Positions 43,740 through 53,538 of a DNA stretch of 64,000 nucleotides are shown piece by piece (within the stretch, counting starts at the first letter, position 1; every line of letters begins with the position of its first letter). The translations under genes were made by a program, and so were the position numbers. Where the stretch lies: assembly GCA_016937575.1 (NCBI GenBank), contig JAFHKN010000002.1, positions 3,469,001 through 3,533,000 on the forward strand, given 5' to 3'. Source of the stretch: Roseomonas aeriglobus. Its GTDB lineage: Bacteria; Pseudomonadota; Alphaproteobacteria; Sphingomonadales; Sphingomonadaceae. Below the pieces are notes generated by a model, which did not search any database, had not been told where the DNA came from, and was given only the letters and a program-made list of their open reading frames with translations.

Positions 43740-45002
43740 TCAGGCCGCGGGGTCTTCGGCATCCAGACCATAGGCCGTGTGCAGCACGCGGACGGCGAGT
43801 TCGGTCTCGTCTTCGTGAATCAGCACCGACACCTTGATCTCCGACGTGGTGATCGCCTGGATGTTGATGCCGCGCTCGCCCAGCGTCGTGAACATCTTGG
43901 AAGCGACGCCCGCATGGCTGCGCATGCCGACGCCGACGACGGAGATCTTGGCGACGCGGGTATCATGGACCAGCGACTCATAGCCGATGTCGACCTTCGC
44001 CCGGCCCAGCACGTCCAGGCTGCGTGCCAGATCGGACGACGGCACGGTGAAGGTCACGTCGGTCGATCCGGTCGAATGCGCGATATTCTGCACGATCATG
44101 TCGACGTTGATGTTCGCATCGGCCAACGGTGCGAAGACGCTGGCGACCGCACCCGGCTTGTCGGGGACCGAGGTCAGCGTGATCTTCGCCTCGTTCTTGT
44201 CGTGGGCGATGCCGGTGATGAGCTGGCGTTCCATGGCTTCCACTTCCTCTTCGCCGACGATCATCGTCCCCGGCAGCGTGTCGGCGGCGGGGGCGTCGTC
44301 GTCGACGAACGACGACAGCACCTGCACGCGGACGTTTTCCTTCATCGCGAGGCCCACCGAGCGCGTCTGCAGCACCTTGGCCCCGACGCTGGCGAGCTCG
44401 AGCATTTCTTCGTACGTGACGCGCTTCAGCTTGCGCGCGCGCGGAACGATGCGGGGATCGGTCGTATAGACCCCGTCGACGTCGGTGTAGATGTCGCAAC
44501 GGTCCGCCTTCAGCGCCGCCGCCATCGCGACCGCGGACGTGTCGGAGCCGCCGCGGCCGAGGGTCGTCACCCGCTCGCCTGCCGCCAAGCCCTGGAAGCC
44601 GGGGATGACCGCGACCTCGCGGTTGGCCATCGCGCCGAGCACGCCCGTCGTCTCGATTTCGCCGATGCGGGCCGAGGCATGACCGTCGGAGGTGCGGATC
44701 GGCAGCTGCCAGCCGAGCCAGCTGCGCGCGGGCACGCCGATCGCCTGAAGCGCAATCGCGAGCAGGCCCGAGGTGACCTGCTCCCCGCTGGAGACCACCA
44801 CGTCATATTCGCGTGCGTCGTACAGGGGCGAGGCTTCGCGGCAGAAACCGACCAGTCGATCGGTCTCACCCGACATGGCAGAGACGACCACCGCGACCTC
44901 GTTGCCCGCAGCCCATTCGCGCTTCACGCGGTTGGCGACCGAACGGATGCGTTCGATGCCCGCCATCGACGTGCCGCCGAACTTCATCACGATCCGTGCC
45001 AT
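43740..45002 (-). CDS. lysC: Aspartate kinase
   Basis: First enzyme of the aspartate amino-acid pathway (lysine, threonine, methionine, diaminopimelate). The 420-residue protein has the kinase domain start ARIVMKFGGTSMAGIERI, VVVSSGEQVTSGLLA, and LGRGGSDTSAVAMAAAL with YTDVDGVYTTDPRI. Two C-terminal ACT domains (about residues 265-420) include NINVDMIVQNI and MRSHAGVASKMF. This is the feedback-inhibited class. ATG 45000-45002 is the family start. Divergent from ubiG, 57 bases away. Confidence 0.95.
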   Translation of the reverse strand: MARIVMKFGGTSMAGIERIRSVANRVKREWAAGNEVAVVVSAMSGETDRLVGFCREASPLYDAREYDVVVSSGEQVTSGLLAIALQAIGVPARSWLGWQLPIRTSDGHASARIGEIETTGVLGAMANREVAVIPGFQGLAAGERVTTLGRGGSDTSAVAMAAALKADRCDIYTDVDGVYTTDPRIVPRARKLKRVTYEEMLELASVGAKVLQTRSVGLAMKENVRVQVLSSFVDDDAPAADTLPGTMIVGEEEVEAMERQLITGIAHDKNEAKITLTSVPDKPGAVASVFAPLADANINVDMIVQNIAHSTGSTDVTFTVPSSDLARSLDVLGRAKVDIGYESLVHDTRVAKISVVGVGMRSHAGVASKMFTTLGERGINIQAITTSEIKVSVLIHEDETELAVRVLHTAYGLDAEDPAA

Positions 45003-45059
45003 GCTATACGCCCGATCTGCCCCTTGGACCCCAGAGTGCGCGCCTGATAGGAGTGCGGC

Positions 45060-45809
45060 ATGACCGACGCAACCGTAACAACCGCGACCATATCCGACGG
45101 CATCGACGCGCGCGAGGCCGCGCATTTCGGCAAGTTGGCCGCCGACTGGTGGAATCCTGCGGGCAGTTCGGCGATGCTCCACCGGCTGAACCCCCCGCGC
45201 CTGGCCTATCTGCGGGAGCGGGTGGACGCGCATTGGGACGGCGACAGCGCGAGCTTCACGCCACTAAAGGGCAAGCGCGCACTCGACATGGGGTGCGGGG
45301 CGGGGTTGCTGAGCGAACCGCTCGCCCGGCTGGGTGCCCAGGTGACTGCGGTCGATGCGGCGCCCGAGAATATCGGCGCCGCGCGGGCGCACGCCTCGGC
45401 GGTCGGGCTTGCGATCGACTACCGCGTCGGCACGACGGACGCGGTGGCGGGCGAGACGTTCGACCTGATCGTCAGCTTCGAAGTGATCGAGCATGTCCCC
45501 GATCCGGCCGCCTTCGTGTCGGCCCTTGCGGGCAATCTGGCGACCGGCGGCCTGCTGCTGCTCTCGACCCCCAACCGTACGCCGCTGTCGAAGCTGGCGA
45601 TGATCACCATCGCCGAGGGGATCGGGCAGATCCCCAAGGGAACGCACGATTGGGAGAAGTTCCTGACGCCCGAGGATCTGGGCGGGCTGCTGTCGCGCGC
45701 GGGCCTGAGGGTCGTCGATACGCGGGGTCTGTCGTTCTCGCCAGCTGCGGGCTTTCACCTCAGCGACAATGTCGCGCTCGACTATTTCATCGCGGCGGTC
45801 GCCGCCTGA
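45060..45809 (+). CDS. ubiG: Ubiquinone biosynthesis O-methyltransferase UbiG
   Basis: Methylates both 2-polyprenyl-6-hydroxyphenol and demethylubiquinol. The 249 residues include the UbiG opening HFGKLAADWWNPAGSSAMLH, SAM motif I ALDMGCGAGLLSEPLARLGA, VTAVDAAPENI, and FDLIVSFEVIEHV. The FLTPEDL and AAGFHLSDNVALDYF blocks are family-specific. Complete. The 3' end overlaps the convergent YihY-type gene by 23 bases. Works in the same pathway as the FAD hydroxylase at the left end. Confidence 0.96.
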   Translation: MTDATVTTATISDGIDAREAAHFGKLAADWWNPAGSSAMLHRLNPPRLAYLRERVDAHWDGDSASFTPLKGKRALDMGCGAGLLSEPLARLGAQVTAVDAAPENIGAARAHASAVGLAIDYRVGTTDAVAGETFDLIVSFEVIEHVPDPAAFVSALAGNLATGGLLLLSTPNRTPLSKLAMITIAEGIGQIPKGTHDWEKFLTPEDLGGLLSRAGLRVVDTRGLSFSPAAGFHLSDNVALDYFIAAVAA

Positions 45810-46815
45810 CGCCGCGCCAGGCGATGATGGCGGCCAGCGCGAGGACCGCGACGTCGGCGGCGCCCGTCCTGCGCGACGACGCGACCGGGGGCGGCGCGGG
45901 GCTCGGGATCGCGGGCGTCCCGGCGGCAGCCTCGCCTGCGACCTGCCGTTCCAGCTCGGCGTTCAACTCGGCGCCGAGCAGGAAGACATAGGCGCTGAGC
46001 CATAGCCAGGTCAGCAGCACGATCACCGCCGACAACGATCCATAAGTCGCGCCGTAATTGCCGAAATTGGCGGCATAGAGGCCAAAGGCCGATGTGCCGG
46101 CGAGCCACAGCGCGGTCGCCCCGATCGATCCGGGCGATAGCCATACGAAGTGCGGCTGCCGCTGGGCGGGCCCGACGTAGAACAACAGTGCGGCCGCGGA
46201 CATGACGAGGGCGGCGAGCAGGATATAGCCGCCCAGGCGGATGAGGATCAGTACCGCCTCCGGCGCGCCCGGGATCAGACTTTCAAGAAAGCCGATCATC
46301 GCGGTTGCCAGGATGGCAAGGAAGATCAGCGTCACACCCCCCAGAACGACACCGAAGTACAGCAGGTTCAAACGCACCAACCCGCGCGTTTCGCGGACGT
46401 CGTTGGCGACGTTCAGCCCCGCGATCACGGCGGACGCCCCCTTGGTCGCGCCGTATAGCGCGATGACCAGCGCGAGCGCGAGGCCCAGGCCCTGCTTGCC
46501 CTTCGACGATTCGACGACGGTCAGCAGCTGGTCCGTCACCACCGACGCCGCCTCGCGCGGAAGCACGCTGAAGATCGCGGTGATGTTTCGCTGAACCGTC
46601 TCCCCTTCGGCGAACAATCCGTAGCTCAGCACGACCGAGGCAAGCAGCGGGACGATCGCGGAGAAGGCATAGAAGGCCACGCCGGCCGCGATGATCGCGA
46701 CATTGTTGTCGCCGGTGCGGGTCCAGGTCCGCTTGAGGATCGCCAGCCAGCCTTCCTTCGGCACCGCGAAGGGCGAGCGGGCGTCGATGCCCGCGGTATC
46801 GTCGGCATGGATCAT
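45787..46815 (-). CDS. YihY/BrkB-family membrane protein (first copy)
   Basis: A 342-residue inner-membrane protein with about six helices. The YihY signatures are NVAIIAAGVAFYAFSAIVPL near residue 40 and a late block YGSLSAVIVLLTWLWLSAYV, followed by FLLGAELNAELERQ. A Pro/Ala-rich linker and one last hydrophobic helix with an RRR tail follow. Once named ribonuclease BN by mistake, the family has no settled function. ATG 46813-46815 follows an AAAGGGG box. A second family member is at 51767. Confidence 0.88.
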   Translation of the reverse strand: MIHADDTAGIDARSPFAVPKEGWLAILKRTWTRTGDNNVAIIAAGVAFYAFSAIVPLLASVVLSYGLFAEGETVQRNITAIFSVLPREAASVVTDQLLTVVESSKGKQGLGLALALVIALYGATKGASAVIAGLNVANDVRETRGLVRLNLLYFGVVLGGVTLIFLAILATAMIGFLESLIPGAPEAVLILIRLGGYILLAALVMSAAALLFYVGPAQRQPHFVWLSPGSIGATALWLAGTSAFGLYAANFGNYGATYGSLSAVIVLLTWLWLSAYVFLLGAELNAELERQVAGEAAAGTPAIPSPAPPPVASSRRTGAADVAVLALAAIIAWRGVRRRPPR

Positions 46816-46890
46816 CGCAGCCCCTTTCACATCCTCAACCGACGACTGGCGTATTCGTGCCCGCCGAACCATCCAAGCTGGATCAACGGG

Positions 46891-47262
46891 TCAGAATAGC
46901 CGTCCACCGTTCGGCACCGGCACGGTCGGGGTGACCAGCACGACCTTCCCATCGGCATCGGGAAAGCCGAGCGTCAGCACTTCACTCATCACCGGGCCGA
47001 TCTGGCGTGGCGGAAAGTTGACGACGGCGGCGACCTGTCGCCCGACCAGGTCGTCGAGCGAATAATGCTCGGTGATCTGTGCCGACGACGTCTTGGTGCC
47101 GATCGTCGCGCCGAAATCGATCGTCAGCCGGTAGGCGGGCTTGCGCGCCTCCGGGAAGGGCCGCGCCTCGACGATCGTGCCGATTCGAATGTCGACGGCC
47201 AGGAACTGGTCGAAGCCGATCTGCGGGGCCGCGGGCGCGCTGCTATCGTGGGTCATGTGCAT
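46891..47262 (-). CDS. CsaA-like tRNA-binding domain protein
   Basis: A 123-residue OB-fold protein: [20 protein letters not shown], then [23 protein letters not shown] and [20 protein letters not shown], which is the CsaA/EMAP-II type tRNA-binding domain. CsaA proteins dimerise and are described as export-related chaperones in Bacillus. The start may be ATG 47260-47262 or the ATG two codons later. Divergent from ung by 48 bases. Confidence 0.88.
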   Translation of the reverse strand: MHMTHDSSAPAAPQIGFDQFLAVDIRIGTIVEARPFPEARKPAYRLTIDFGATIGTKTSSAQITEHYSLDDLVGRQVAAVVNFPPRQIGPVMSEVLTLGFPDADGKVVLVTPTVPVPNGGRLF

Positions 47263-47310
47263 GGCGCCGCTCTGTTGCCATGCGCGCGCCCGATCGCCTA
47301 CCCCTCGCCC

Positions 47311-47994
47311 ATGGCCGACATCCGCCTTCACCCCAGCTGGCGCGAACCCCTGCAGCGCGAATTCGATCAGCCCTACATGGCCGAGCTTCAGCGGTTTCTC
47401 GCAGACGAACGGGCAGCGGGGGCGACGGTCTTTCCACCGGAATCCGACTGGTTTGCCGCGCTCGACCTCACGCCGCGCGACAAGGTGCGCGTCGTGATCC
47501 TGGGGCAGGACCCGTATCATGGGCAGGGGCAGGCGCATGGCCTCGGCTTCTCGGTCCGTCCCGGTGTCCGCGTGCCGCCGAGTCTGGTCAATATCTACAA
47601 GGAAATGGAAAGCGATCTGGGCATCCCGCGCGCCGACCACGGCCATTTGCGCCACTGGGCCGAACAGGGGGTGCTGCTGCTCAACACGACGCTGACCGTG
47701 CGGATGGGCAGCCCGACCTCGCACGCCGGGCGCGGGTGGGAGCAGTTTACCGACGCGATCATCCGGCTGGTCGACGCCGGCCCGCACCCGGTCGTCTTCC
47801 TGCTGTGGGGCGCGCACGCACAGAAGAAGGCGGCGTTCGTCGACACGACGCGTCACTGCGTCATCCGCAGCGCCCATCCCTCGCCCCTGTCGGCGCGCGG
47901 CGGATTCTTCGGCTCGCGGCCGTTTTCGCAGGCCAATGCCTTCCTCGCCGCCCATGGTCGCGGCACGATCGATTGGGCCTTGCCAGATGCTTGA
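47311..47994 (+). CDS. ung: Family 1 uracil-DNA glycosylase
   Basis: Removes uracil from DNA. The 227-residue enzyme has the water-activating motif [18 protein letters not shown] with Asp67 and the YH pair, [10 protein letters not shown], and the minor-groove loop [18 protein letters not shown], all canonical. ATG 47311 is used since upstream frame lies antisense to the csaA-like gene. No UGI or phage genes nearby. Confidence 0.96.
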   Translation: MADIRLHPSWREPLQREFDQPYMAELQRFLADERAAGATVFPPESDWFAALDLTPRDKVRVVILGQDPYHGQGQAHGLGFSVRPGVRVPPSLVNIYKEMESDLGIPRADHGHLRHWAEQGVLLLNTTLTVRMGSPTSHAGRGWEQFTDAIIRLVDAGPHPVVFLLWGAHAQKKAAFVDTTRHCVIRSAHPSPLSARGGFFGSRPFSQANAFLAAHGRGTIDWALPDA

Positions 47995-48066
47995 GAGCGT
48001 GGTTCAAATTTCCTCTGACATAGATCATCTTTTCTGCTAAGCGCCTGTTTCGAGAGAGGAATTTTC

Positions 48067-49551
48067 ATGAAGCTCAGGCGTATCGGGGCGGCGGCCTCCA
48101 TTCTTGCTATGCTCGGTGCGTGTGGCGGCGGCGGCACCGGAACCGGAAGCGTCTCGGGGAGCTTCACCTCCAGCCCTGCGCCTTCGCCGACGCCAAGCCC
48201 GACCGCCAGCCCGTCACCGACGCCGACAGCGACCGCAGGCTGTTCCCTGCGCGAACGCCAGGACTGGGTCGCCGCGCAGTTGCGCGAATGGTACCTGTTC
48301 TACGAGACGCTGCCGACCACCCTGGACCCGACGCCCTATACTACCGTCGATTCCTATATCGATGCACTGACGGCGACCGCGCGCAGCCAGCGGCGCGACC
48401 GCTATTTCACCTACGTAACCTCGATCGCGGTGGAAAATGCCTATTACGCGTCGGGGGAGACGGCCGGGTTCGGTTTCCGCCTGTCGAACAACAGCACGAC
48501 GCGCCGGACCTTCGTCGCCGAGGCGTTCGAGGGCGCGCCGGCGCTGAACGCGGGTGTCGATCGCGGTACCGAAATCCTCGCCATCGGCACCACCAGCGCC
48601 AATCTGCGGGCGGTCAGCGACATCATCGCGTCGGAAGGAGCCGGCGGGGTCACGACCGCGCTCGGGGCGAACACGCCCGGCACGACCCGCCTGTTCCGCG
48701 TCCGCAATCCTGCCGGCACCGTTTCCGAAGTGTCGATCGCCAAGGCGGACTATGCGCTGACTCCAGTATCGAGCCGCTATGGCTACAAGATCCTGGACGA
48801 TAACGGGAAGAAGGTCGGGTACATCAACCTGCGCACCTTCATCTCGACCGCCAACGACGGGCTGCGCACCGCCTTTGCCGCGCTGAAGGCGGCGGGCGTG
48901 ACCGAAGTCGTCATCGATCTGCGGTACAACGGCGGCGGGCTGGTGTCGGTCGCGGAGACGTTCGGCCGCCTGCTCGGCGGCAACCGGTCGACCAGCGACG
49001 TGTTCAGCTATACGACCTTCCGACCGGAAAAATCGTCGCAGAATAGCGTCGCCTATTTCGCGCCGCAGACGCAGTCGATCGCGCCGACCAAGATCGCGTT
49101 CATCGGCATGAGCGGAACGGCCTCGGCCAGCGAGTTGCTGATCAACGCGTTCATCCCGTATCTGGGGTCGAACATCGCGCTTGTCGGCAGCAACACCTAT
49201 GGCAAGCCGGTCGGCCAGATCGCGCTCGACCGGGCCAGCTGCGACGATCGGCTGCGCGTGGTCGCGTTCGCGACGCAGAACAAGGATCGCTCGGCGGCCT
49301 ATTTCGATGGGCTCGCGACGGTGGTGCCCAGGACCTGCCAGGCGACCGACGACTTCACCTATCCGCTGGGGGATGCCCGCGAAAGCTCGATCGCGGCGGC
49401 GCTCAATTTCCTCGGTGGGCGCAGCTGTACGCCGATCACCGCAACCGCGCAGACCAGCGCCGTTGCGCGCAGCCGGCCGGTCGGCAGCTTCGAGCTGCTG
49501 ACGCCCGATCGCCCGAACACCGCGCAGCGCGAGGTGCCGGGCGCGTTCTGA
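48067..49551 (+). CDS. S41 family peptidase lipoprotein
   Basis: A 494-residue exported lipoprotein: lipobox MLGAC with Cys near residue 19, followed by a Gly/Ser linker and a Ser-Pro-Thr repeat tract (PSPTPSPTASPSPTPTA). A PDZ-like region around residues 130-230 contains GFGFRLSNN. The tail-specific protease domain reads KVGYINLRTFI, VIDLRYNGGGLV and GMSGTASASELL, where Ser353 is the likely nucleophile. Probably degrades or trims periplasmic proteins. RBS GAGAGGA upstream of ATG; perfect terminator downstream, so monocistronic. Confidence 0.92.
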   Translation: MKLRRIGAAASILAMLGACGGGGTGTGSVSGSFTSSPAPSPTPSPTASPSPTPTATAGCSLRERQDWVAAQLREWYLFYETLPTTLDPTPYTTVDSYIDALTATARSQRRDRYFTYVTSIAVENAYYASGETAGFGFRLSNNSTTRRTFVAEAFEGAPALNAGVDRGTEILAIGTTSANLRAVSDIIASEGAGGVTTALGANTPGTTRLFRVRNPAGTVSEVSIAKADYALTPVSSRYGYKILDDNGKKVGYINLRTFISTANDGLRTAFAALKAAGVTEVVIDLRYNGGGLVSVAETFGRLLGGNRSTSDVFSYTTFRPEKSSQNSVAYFAPQTQSIAPTKIAFIGMSGTASASELLINAFIPYLGSNIALVGSNTYGKPVGQIALDRASCDDRLRVVAFATQNKDRSAAYFDGLATVVPRTCQATDDFTYPLGDARESSIAAALNFLGGRSCTPITATAQTSAVARSRPVGSFELLTPDRPNTAQREVPGAF

Positions 49552-49558
49552 CGCTGCG

Positions 49559-49589
49559 AGCGTACGGCGCGGGAAGGGCGCCGTACGCT
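49559..49589 (+). terminator. Terminator hairpin after the S41 peptidase gene
   Basis: Perfect 12-base arms AGCGTACGGCGC (49559-49570) and GCGCCGTACGCT (49578-49589) begin seven bases after the stop codon. The T tract is only two bases, so a Rho-assisted stop or transcript-end protection is also possible. Confidence 0.6.
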
Positions 49590-49685
49590 TGTGCCGGTCC
49601 TGATCGAGTACAGACCCTAGGCGCGGCGGTATAAGTCCAATACCGATGGTCCGACGGTCGCGTTCCGCTGCCGGGGAGCACGACC

Positions 49686-50573
49686 ATGACCGCCATCACT
49701 GCCAACGGCATCACCCTCGAATATGAAGACGACGGCGATCCCGCGGCCCCGCCGCTGCTGCTCATCATGGGGCTCGGGGCGCAACTGACGCTGTGGCCCG
49801 TCGAGCTGGTCGCAGCGCTCACCGCGCGCGGATTTCGCGTCATCCGCTTCGACAACCGCGATATCGGGCTGTCGACCAAGTTCGATCGCGCCGGTCTGCC
49901 CGACTTCGCCCAACTGATGGCGGCGATGATGACCGGCCGGGTGTTTGCGCCGCCCTACACGCTCGGCGACATGGCCGCCGACGCGGTCGGGCTGCTCGAT
50001 GCCCTCGCGATCCCCAGCGCGCATATCGTCGGCGCATCGATGGGGGGCATGATCGCGCAGCTCATCGCAGCCGACCACCCGGACCGGGTGCGGTCGCTCA
50101 CGTCGATCATGTCGACAACCGGCAACCCGTCGCTGCCGCCCTCCAGGCCCGAGGCGCTGGCGGTCCTGACCGGCCGGCCGATGACCGGCGATCGCGAATC
50201 GATCGTCGCGCACGGGATGAAGACGGCGCAGGTGATCGGCAGCCCCGCCTATCCCTACGACCTCGATCGCCTGCGCGCGCGCGTCGAGCGCGATTTCGAC
50301 CGCAGCTTTTCCCCCGCCGGCGCGATGCGCCAGATGGCCGCGGTCCTGGCCGACGGCGACCGTCGCGAGCGCCTGCGCCGGATCACCGCGCCGACGACCG
50401 TCATCCACGGCGACGCCGACCCGCTGGTACCGGTCGAAGGGGGACGCGACACCGCAGCGGCGATTCCGGGCGCGGAACTCGTCATCCTGCCCGGCATGGG
50501 CCACGACCTGCCCCTGCCGCTGATCGACGACATCGCCGACGCGATCGCGGCGACGGCGGCGCGGGCGCGGTAG
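49686..50573 (+). CDS. Alpha/beta-fold hydrolase
   Basis: A 295-residue alpha/beta hydrolase. The nucleophile elbow is [11 protein letters not shown] with Ser118; the oxyanion strand is [14 protein letters not shown]; the acid Asp is in [11 protein letters not shown] and the base His in LPGMGHDLP. The layout fits esterases or lactonases of the TAP-like/aclacinomycin-methylesterase group. Substrate unknown. A good GGGAGCACGACC ribosome-binding region precedes ATG 49686. A repeat-rich spacer separates it from the DnaJ gene. Confidence 0.88.
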   Translation: MTAITANGITLEYEDDGDPAAPPLLLIMGLGAQLTLWPVELVAALTARGFRVIRFDNRDIGLSTKFDRAGLPDFAQLMAAMMTGRVFAPPYTLGDMAADAVGLLDALAIPSAHIVGASMGGMIAQLIAADHPDRVRSLTSIMSTTGNPSLPPSRPEALAVLTGRPMTGDRESIVAHGMKTAQVIGSPAYPYDLDRLRARVERDFDRSFSPAGAMRQMAAVLADGDRRERLRRITAPTTVIHGDADPLVPVEGGRDTAAAIPGAELVILPGMGHDLPLPLIDDIADAIAATAARAR

Positions 50574-50575
50574 AT

Positions 50576-50800
50576 CAAGAAGGAAGAGTGTTTGGGCGCC
50601 CCTGTGGCGCGCAAGGCGCGAAGGCGCGAAGGCGCGAAGGTGTCCGACCCTTGGCTGCGCAGCAGCCCTTGTCTCTGGCGTTCGCAGGTCATCCGATCGC
50701 GGGCGTCGGGCAAGCCGTCTTGGCGCCTTTGCGCCTTGTGCCCGAAGGGCACACCGAAAATCACTTCTTCTTCGTCTGTTCTTCCTTAAATAGACCGAAC
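50576..50800. repeat. Long imperfect inverted repeat with short tandem repeats
   Basis: The spacer between the hydrolase and DnaJ genes starts with AAGAAGGAAGAGTG and ends with CACTTCTTCTTCG...TTCTTCC, roughly complementary. Inside, GGCGCGAA is repeated three times in tandem (about 50624-50650), and an opposite-oriented relative GGCGCCTTTGCGCCTTG occurs near 50722-50740. There is also a short palindrome GTGCCCGAAGGGCAC. No coding frame is evident. Confidence 0.55.
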
Positions 50801-50821
50801 CTACCGACACAGGGATATCGT

Positions 50822-51757
50822 GTGGCCGATCCTTACCAGACCTTGGGCGTCGCCCGCGGCGCGAGCGAAGACGAGATCAAGAAGGCGTATCGCAAGCTCG
50901 CCAAGGAGCTGCATCCCGACCGGAACAAGGACAATCCCAAGGCGTCCGAACGCTTCAGCCAGGTGACGCAGGCGTATGACCTGCTGACCGACAAGGACAA
51001 GCGCGCCCGGTTCGATCGCGGCGAGATCGATGGCGACGGCAACCCGACTGCGCCCTTCGGCTACGGCCCGCGCCCCGGTGCCGGCGCGCGTCCGGGCGGC
51101 GGGGGCTTCTCCGCCGACTTCGGGGGCGGGGATACCGGCGACTTTTCCGACATCTTCGAAAGCATCTTCGGCGGCGCCCGCGGTGGTGCCGGGGGCGGGT
51201 TCCAGGGCGGGTTCGGGCGTCGCCCGCAGCCCAAGGGCGCCAACGTCCCCTATCGCCTGACCGTCAGCTTCGAGGATGCCGCCGCCCTTGCCACCCAGCG
51301 AATCACGCTGCGCGACGGCAAGACGATCGACCTGAAGCTGCCCGCCGGGGTCGAGAGCGGCACCCAGATGCGCCTGTCGGGCAAGGGCGATCCGGGCCCT
51401 GGCGGCAATGGCGACGCGATCGTGACGATCGAGGTCGGCCAACACCGGTTCTTCACCCGCGACGGCGACGACGTCCGGCTCGACCTGCCGGTCAGCCTGG
51501 CCGAGGCGGTGCTGGGCGGCAAGGTGCCGGTGCCGACGGTCGAGGGCAATGTGATGCTGACCGTACCCAAGGGCGCGTCGTCGGGCAAGACGCTGCGACT
51601 GAAAGGCCGCGGTTTCCACAAGAAGGGCGGCGAGCGGGGCGACCAGCTGGTGACGCTGATGGTCGAGATTCCTGCCAATGATGCCGAGCTGATCGCGTTC
51701 GTCGAGGGTTGGTCGGGCCGGGATGCGGGGAACCCGAGGGCGCGCCTGGGCGTCTGA
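50822..51757 (+). CDS. DnaJ/CbpA-type co-chaperone
   Basis: A 311-residue J-domain protein. The J domain (residues 2-70) contains the HPD motif in [10 protein letters not shown] Gly/Phe-rich region follows (about 75-140), and then two beta-barrel substrate-binding domains ([45 protein letters not shown]). The zinc-finger of DnaJ is absent, so this is the CbpA/DnaJ-B class that works with DnaK. Start GTG 50822 (ADPYQTLGV). The next gene follows 9 bases after the stop. Confidence 0.93.
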   Translation: MADPYQTLGVARGASEDEIKKAYRKLAKELHPDRNKDNPKASERFSQVTQAYDLLTDKDKRARFDRGEIDGDGNPTAPFGYGPRPGAGARPGGGGFSADFGGGDTGDFSDIFESIFGGARGGAGGGFQGGFGRRPQPKGANVPYRLTVSFEDAAALATQRITLRDGKTIDLKLPAGVESGTQMRLSGKGDPGPGGNGDAIVTIEVGQHRFFTRDGDDVRLDLPVSLAEAVLGGKVPVPTVEGNVMLTVPKGASSGKTLRLKGRGFHKKGGERGDQLVTLMVEIPANDAELIAFVEGWSGRDAGNPRARLGV

Positions 51758-51766
51758 CGCTCCTGG

Positions 51767-52738
51767 ATGACCGATGTAATCGCCCCCCAGACGCCCGAAG
51801 CGCGCGCGCGGCACGGCGGACGCGCCCGTGCCCGGATGCAGAAGGAATGGAAGAAGCTCGGCCCCGGCAGCCGTGCCTGGGAAATCCTGAAGCGCGTGCT
51901 GATCGGCGTCTATAACGACGGCTTCATTCACGCCGGAAACCTCGCCTATCTGTCGTTGATGACGGTGTTTCCGTTCTTCATCGTGACGACCGCGATCGCA
52001 TCGATATTCGGTCAGAGCGAAGAGGCGCAGCAGACCGTCGGCTCGTTCCTTCACGTGCTGCCCCCCGACGTCGCCGACATCCTGCGCAAGCCGATCGCCG
52101 ACGTGCTGAGCGCGCGGACCGGCAATCTGCTGCTTCTCGGCGGGCTGGTGGGCCTGTGGACGGTCGGCAGCTTCATCGAGACGATCCGCGACATCTTCCG
52201 CCGCGCCTATGGTACCGTCTTTGCCAACCCCTTCTGGAAATACCGGCTGGGGTCGGTCGTGGTCATCGTCTGTTCGGTCGTGCTCGCGCTGGTCGCCTTC
52301 CTGATCCAGGGCGTGCTGACAGCGGCCGAACAGTTCATCTACCAGCTGCTGCCGTTTGCCAAAGGTGTCGCGGGGTGGATCGGGCTTAGCCGCGCGATCC
52401 CGGGTCTCGTGATGTTCGGCGCGCTCTACATGCTGTTCTATTCGGTCACGCCGGCGAAATATCGCTACTCGAATTGTCCCAAATGGCCCGGTGCGCTGTT
52501 CACCGCCGGTTGGTGGGTGTCGATGACCGCTTTGCTGCCCAAGATCCTGGGGCTGCTCGGCGGATATGACCTGACCTATGGCAGCCTGGCCGGCGTCGTC
52601 GTCATGCTGCTGTTCTTCTTCCTGATCGGCCTGGGCATCGTGTTCGGCGCCCACCTGAACGCAGCACTGGCGGAACCGCCCGCACCTGCGGTAGACGCCC
52701 CCGAAACGATGGCTGCAGCGGAAGGGTCGGCGGGGTGA
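51767..52738 (+). CDS. YihY/BrkB-family membrane protein (second copy)
   Basis: A 323-residue polytopic inner-membrane protein with the YihY block GFIHAGNLAYLSLMTVFPFF, further helices, YRYSNCPKWPGALFTAG and LTYGSLAGVVVMLLFFFLIG before GIVFGAHLNAAL. Compared with the copy at 45787, its N-terminal region is longer and basic, and it lacks the C-terminal extra helix. Function unsettled. It overlaps fabI by 4 bases (GTGA), so it is coupled to fatty-acid synthesis. Confidence 0.88.
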   Translation: MTDVIAPQTPEARARHGGRARARMQKEWKKLGPGSRAWEILKRVLIGVYNDGFIHAGNLAYLSLMTVFPFFIVTTAIASIFGQSEEAQQTVGSFLHVLPPDVADILRKPIADVLSARTGNLLLLGGLVGLWTVGSFIETIRDIFRRAYGTVFANPFWKYRLGSVVVIVCSVVLALVAFLIQGVLTAAEQFIYQLLPFAKGVAGWIGLSRAIPGLVMFGALYMLFYSVTPAKYRYSNCPKWPGALFTAGWWVSMTALLPKILGLLGGYDLTYGSLAGVVVMLLFFFLIGLGIVFGAHLNAALAEPPAPAVDAPETMAAAEGSAG

Positions 52739-53538
52739 CGGGATTGATGCAGGGCAAGCGCGGGCTGATCATGGGCCTGGCCAACGACAAGTCGCTCGCG
52801 TGGGGCATCGCCAAACAATTGAGCGATGCGGGCGCCGAACTCGCGTTCAGCTACCAGGGCGCGGCGATGGAAAAGCGCGTACGTCCGCTCGCCGAACAGC
52901 TGGGTGTCGCCCGCCTGTTCGATTGCGACGTGTCAGACATGGACGCGCTCGACGCGACGTTCGACGCGCTGAAGGCGGAATGGCCGACGATCGACTTCGT
53001 CGTCCACGCGATCGTCTTTTCCGACAAGTCGCAGCTGCGCGGGCGCTATTACGACACCACGCTCGACAATTTCCTGATGACGATGAACATCTCGGCCTAT
53101 TCGCTGGTCGCGGTGGCGAAGCGCGCGCGCGAGATGATGCCGAACGGCGGCTCGATCCTCACGCTGACCTATTACGGCGCCGAAAAGGTCATCCCGCACT
53201 ATAACGTCATGGGCGTCGCCAAGGCCGCGCTGGAGACGAGCGTCAAGTATCTCGCGGTCGACTTGGGCCGCGACAACATCCGCGTGAACGCGATCTCGGC
53301 CGGCCCGATCCAGACGCTCGCCGCGCGCGGGATCGGCGATTTCAACTACATCCTGAAATGGAACGAGCTGAACGCCCCGATGCGTCGCACGGTCACGATC
53401 GAGGACGTCGGCGGCGCGGGGCTCTATATGCTCAGCGACCTGTCGTCGGGGGTGACCGGTGAAATTCACCACGTCGATGCCGGCTACAACGTGATCGGCA
53501 TGAAGGCGGAGGACGCGCCGGACATCGCTCTGGCGTGA
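52735..53538 (+). CDS. fabI: Enoyl-[acyl-carrier-protein] reductase FabI
   Basis: NADH-dependent last reductase of fatty acid elongation. The 267-residue SDR has the cofactor segment GKRGLIMGLANDKSLAWGIA, and the catalytic pair Tyr156 and Lys163 in PHYNVMGVAKAALE, the FabI spacing Y-x6-K. ISAGPIQTLAARGI (substrate loop) and VTGEIHHVDAGYNVIGM follow. This is the triclosan-target class. Start GTG 52735 overlaps the membrane-protein stop; the end overlaps the GNAT gene. Confidence 0.96.
   Translation: MTGLMQGKRGLIMGLANDKSLAWGIAKQLSDAGAELAFSYQGAAMEKRVRPLAEQLGVARLFDCDVSDMDALDATFDALKAEWPTIDFVVHAIVFSDKSQLRGRYYDTTLDNFLMTMNISAYSLVAVAKRAREMMPNGGSILTLTYYGAEKVIPHYNVMGVAKAALETSVKYLAVDLGRDNIRVNAISAGPIQTLAARGIGDFNYILKWNELNAPMRRTVTIEDVGGAGLYMLSDLSSGVTGEIHHVDAGYNVIGMKAEDAPDIALA

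Noticed and set aside
43701..45047. A 448-codon plus-strand frame opposite lysC
   Set aside because: Low-complexity His/Arg/Asp-rich translation; lysC on the minus strand is complete with all motifs.
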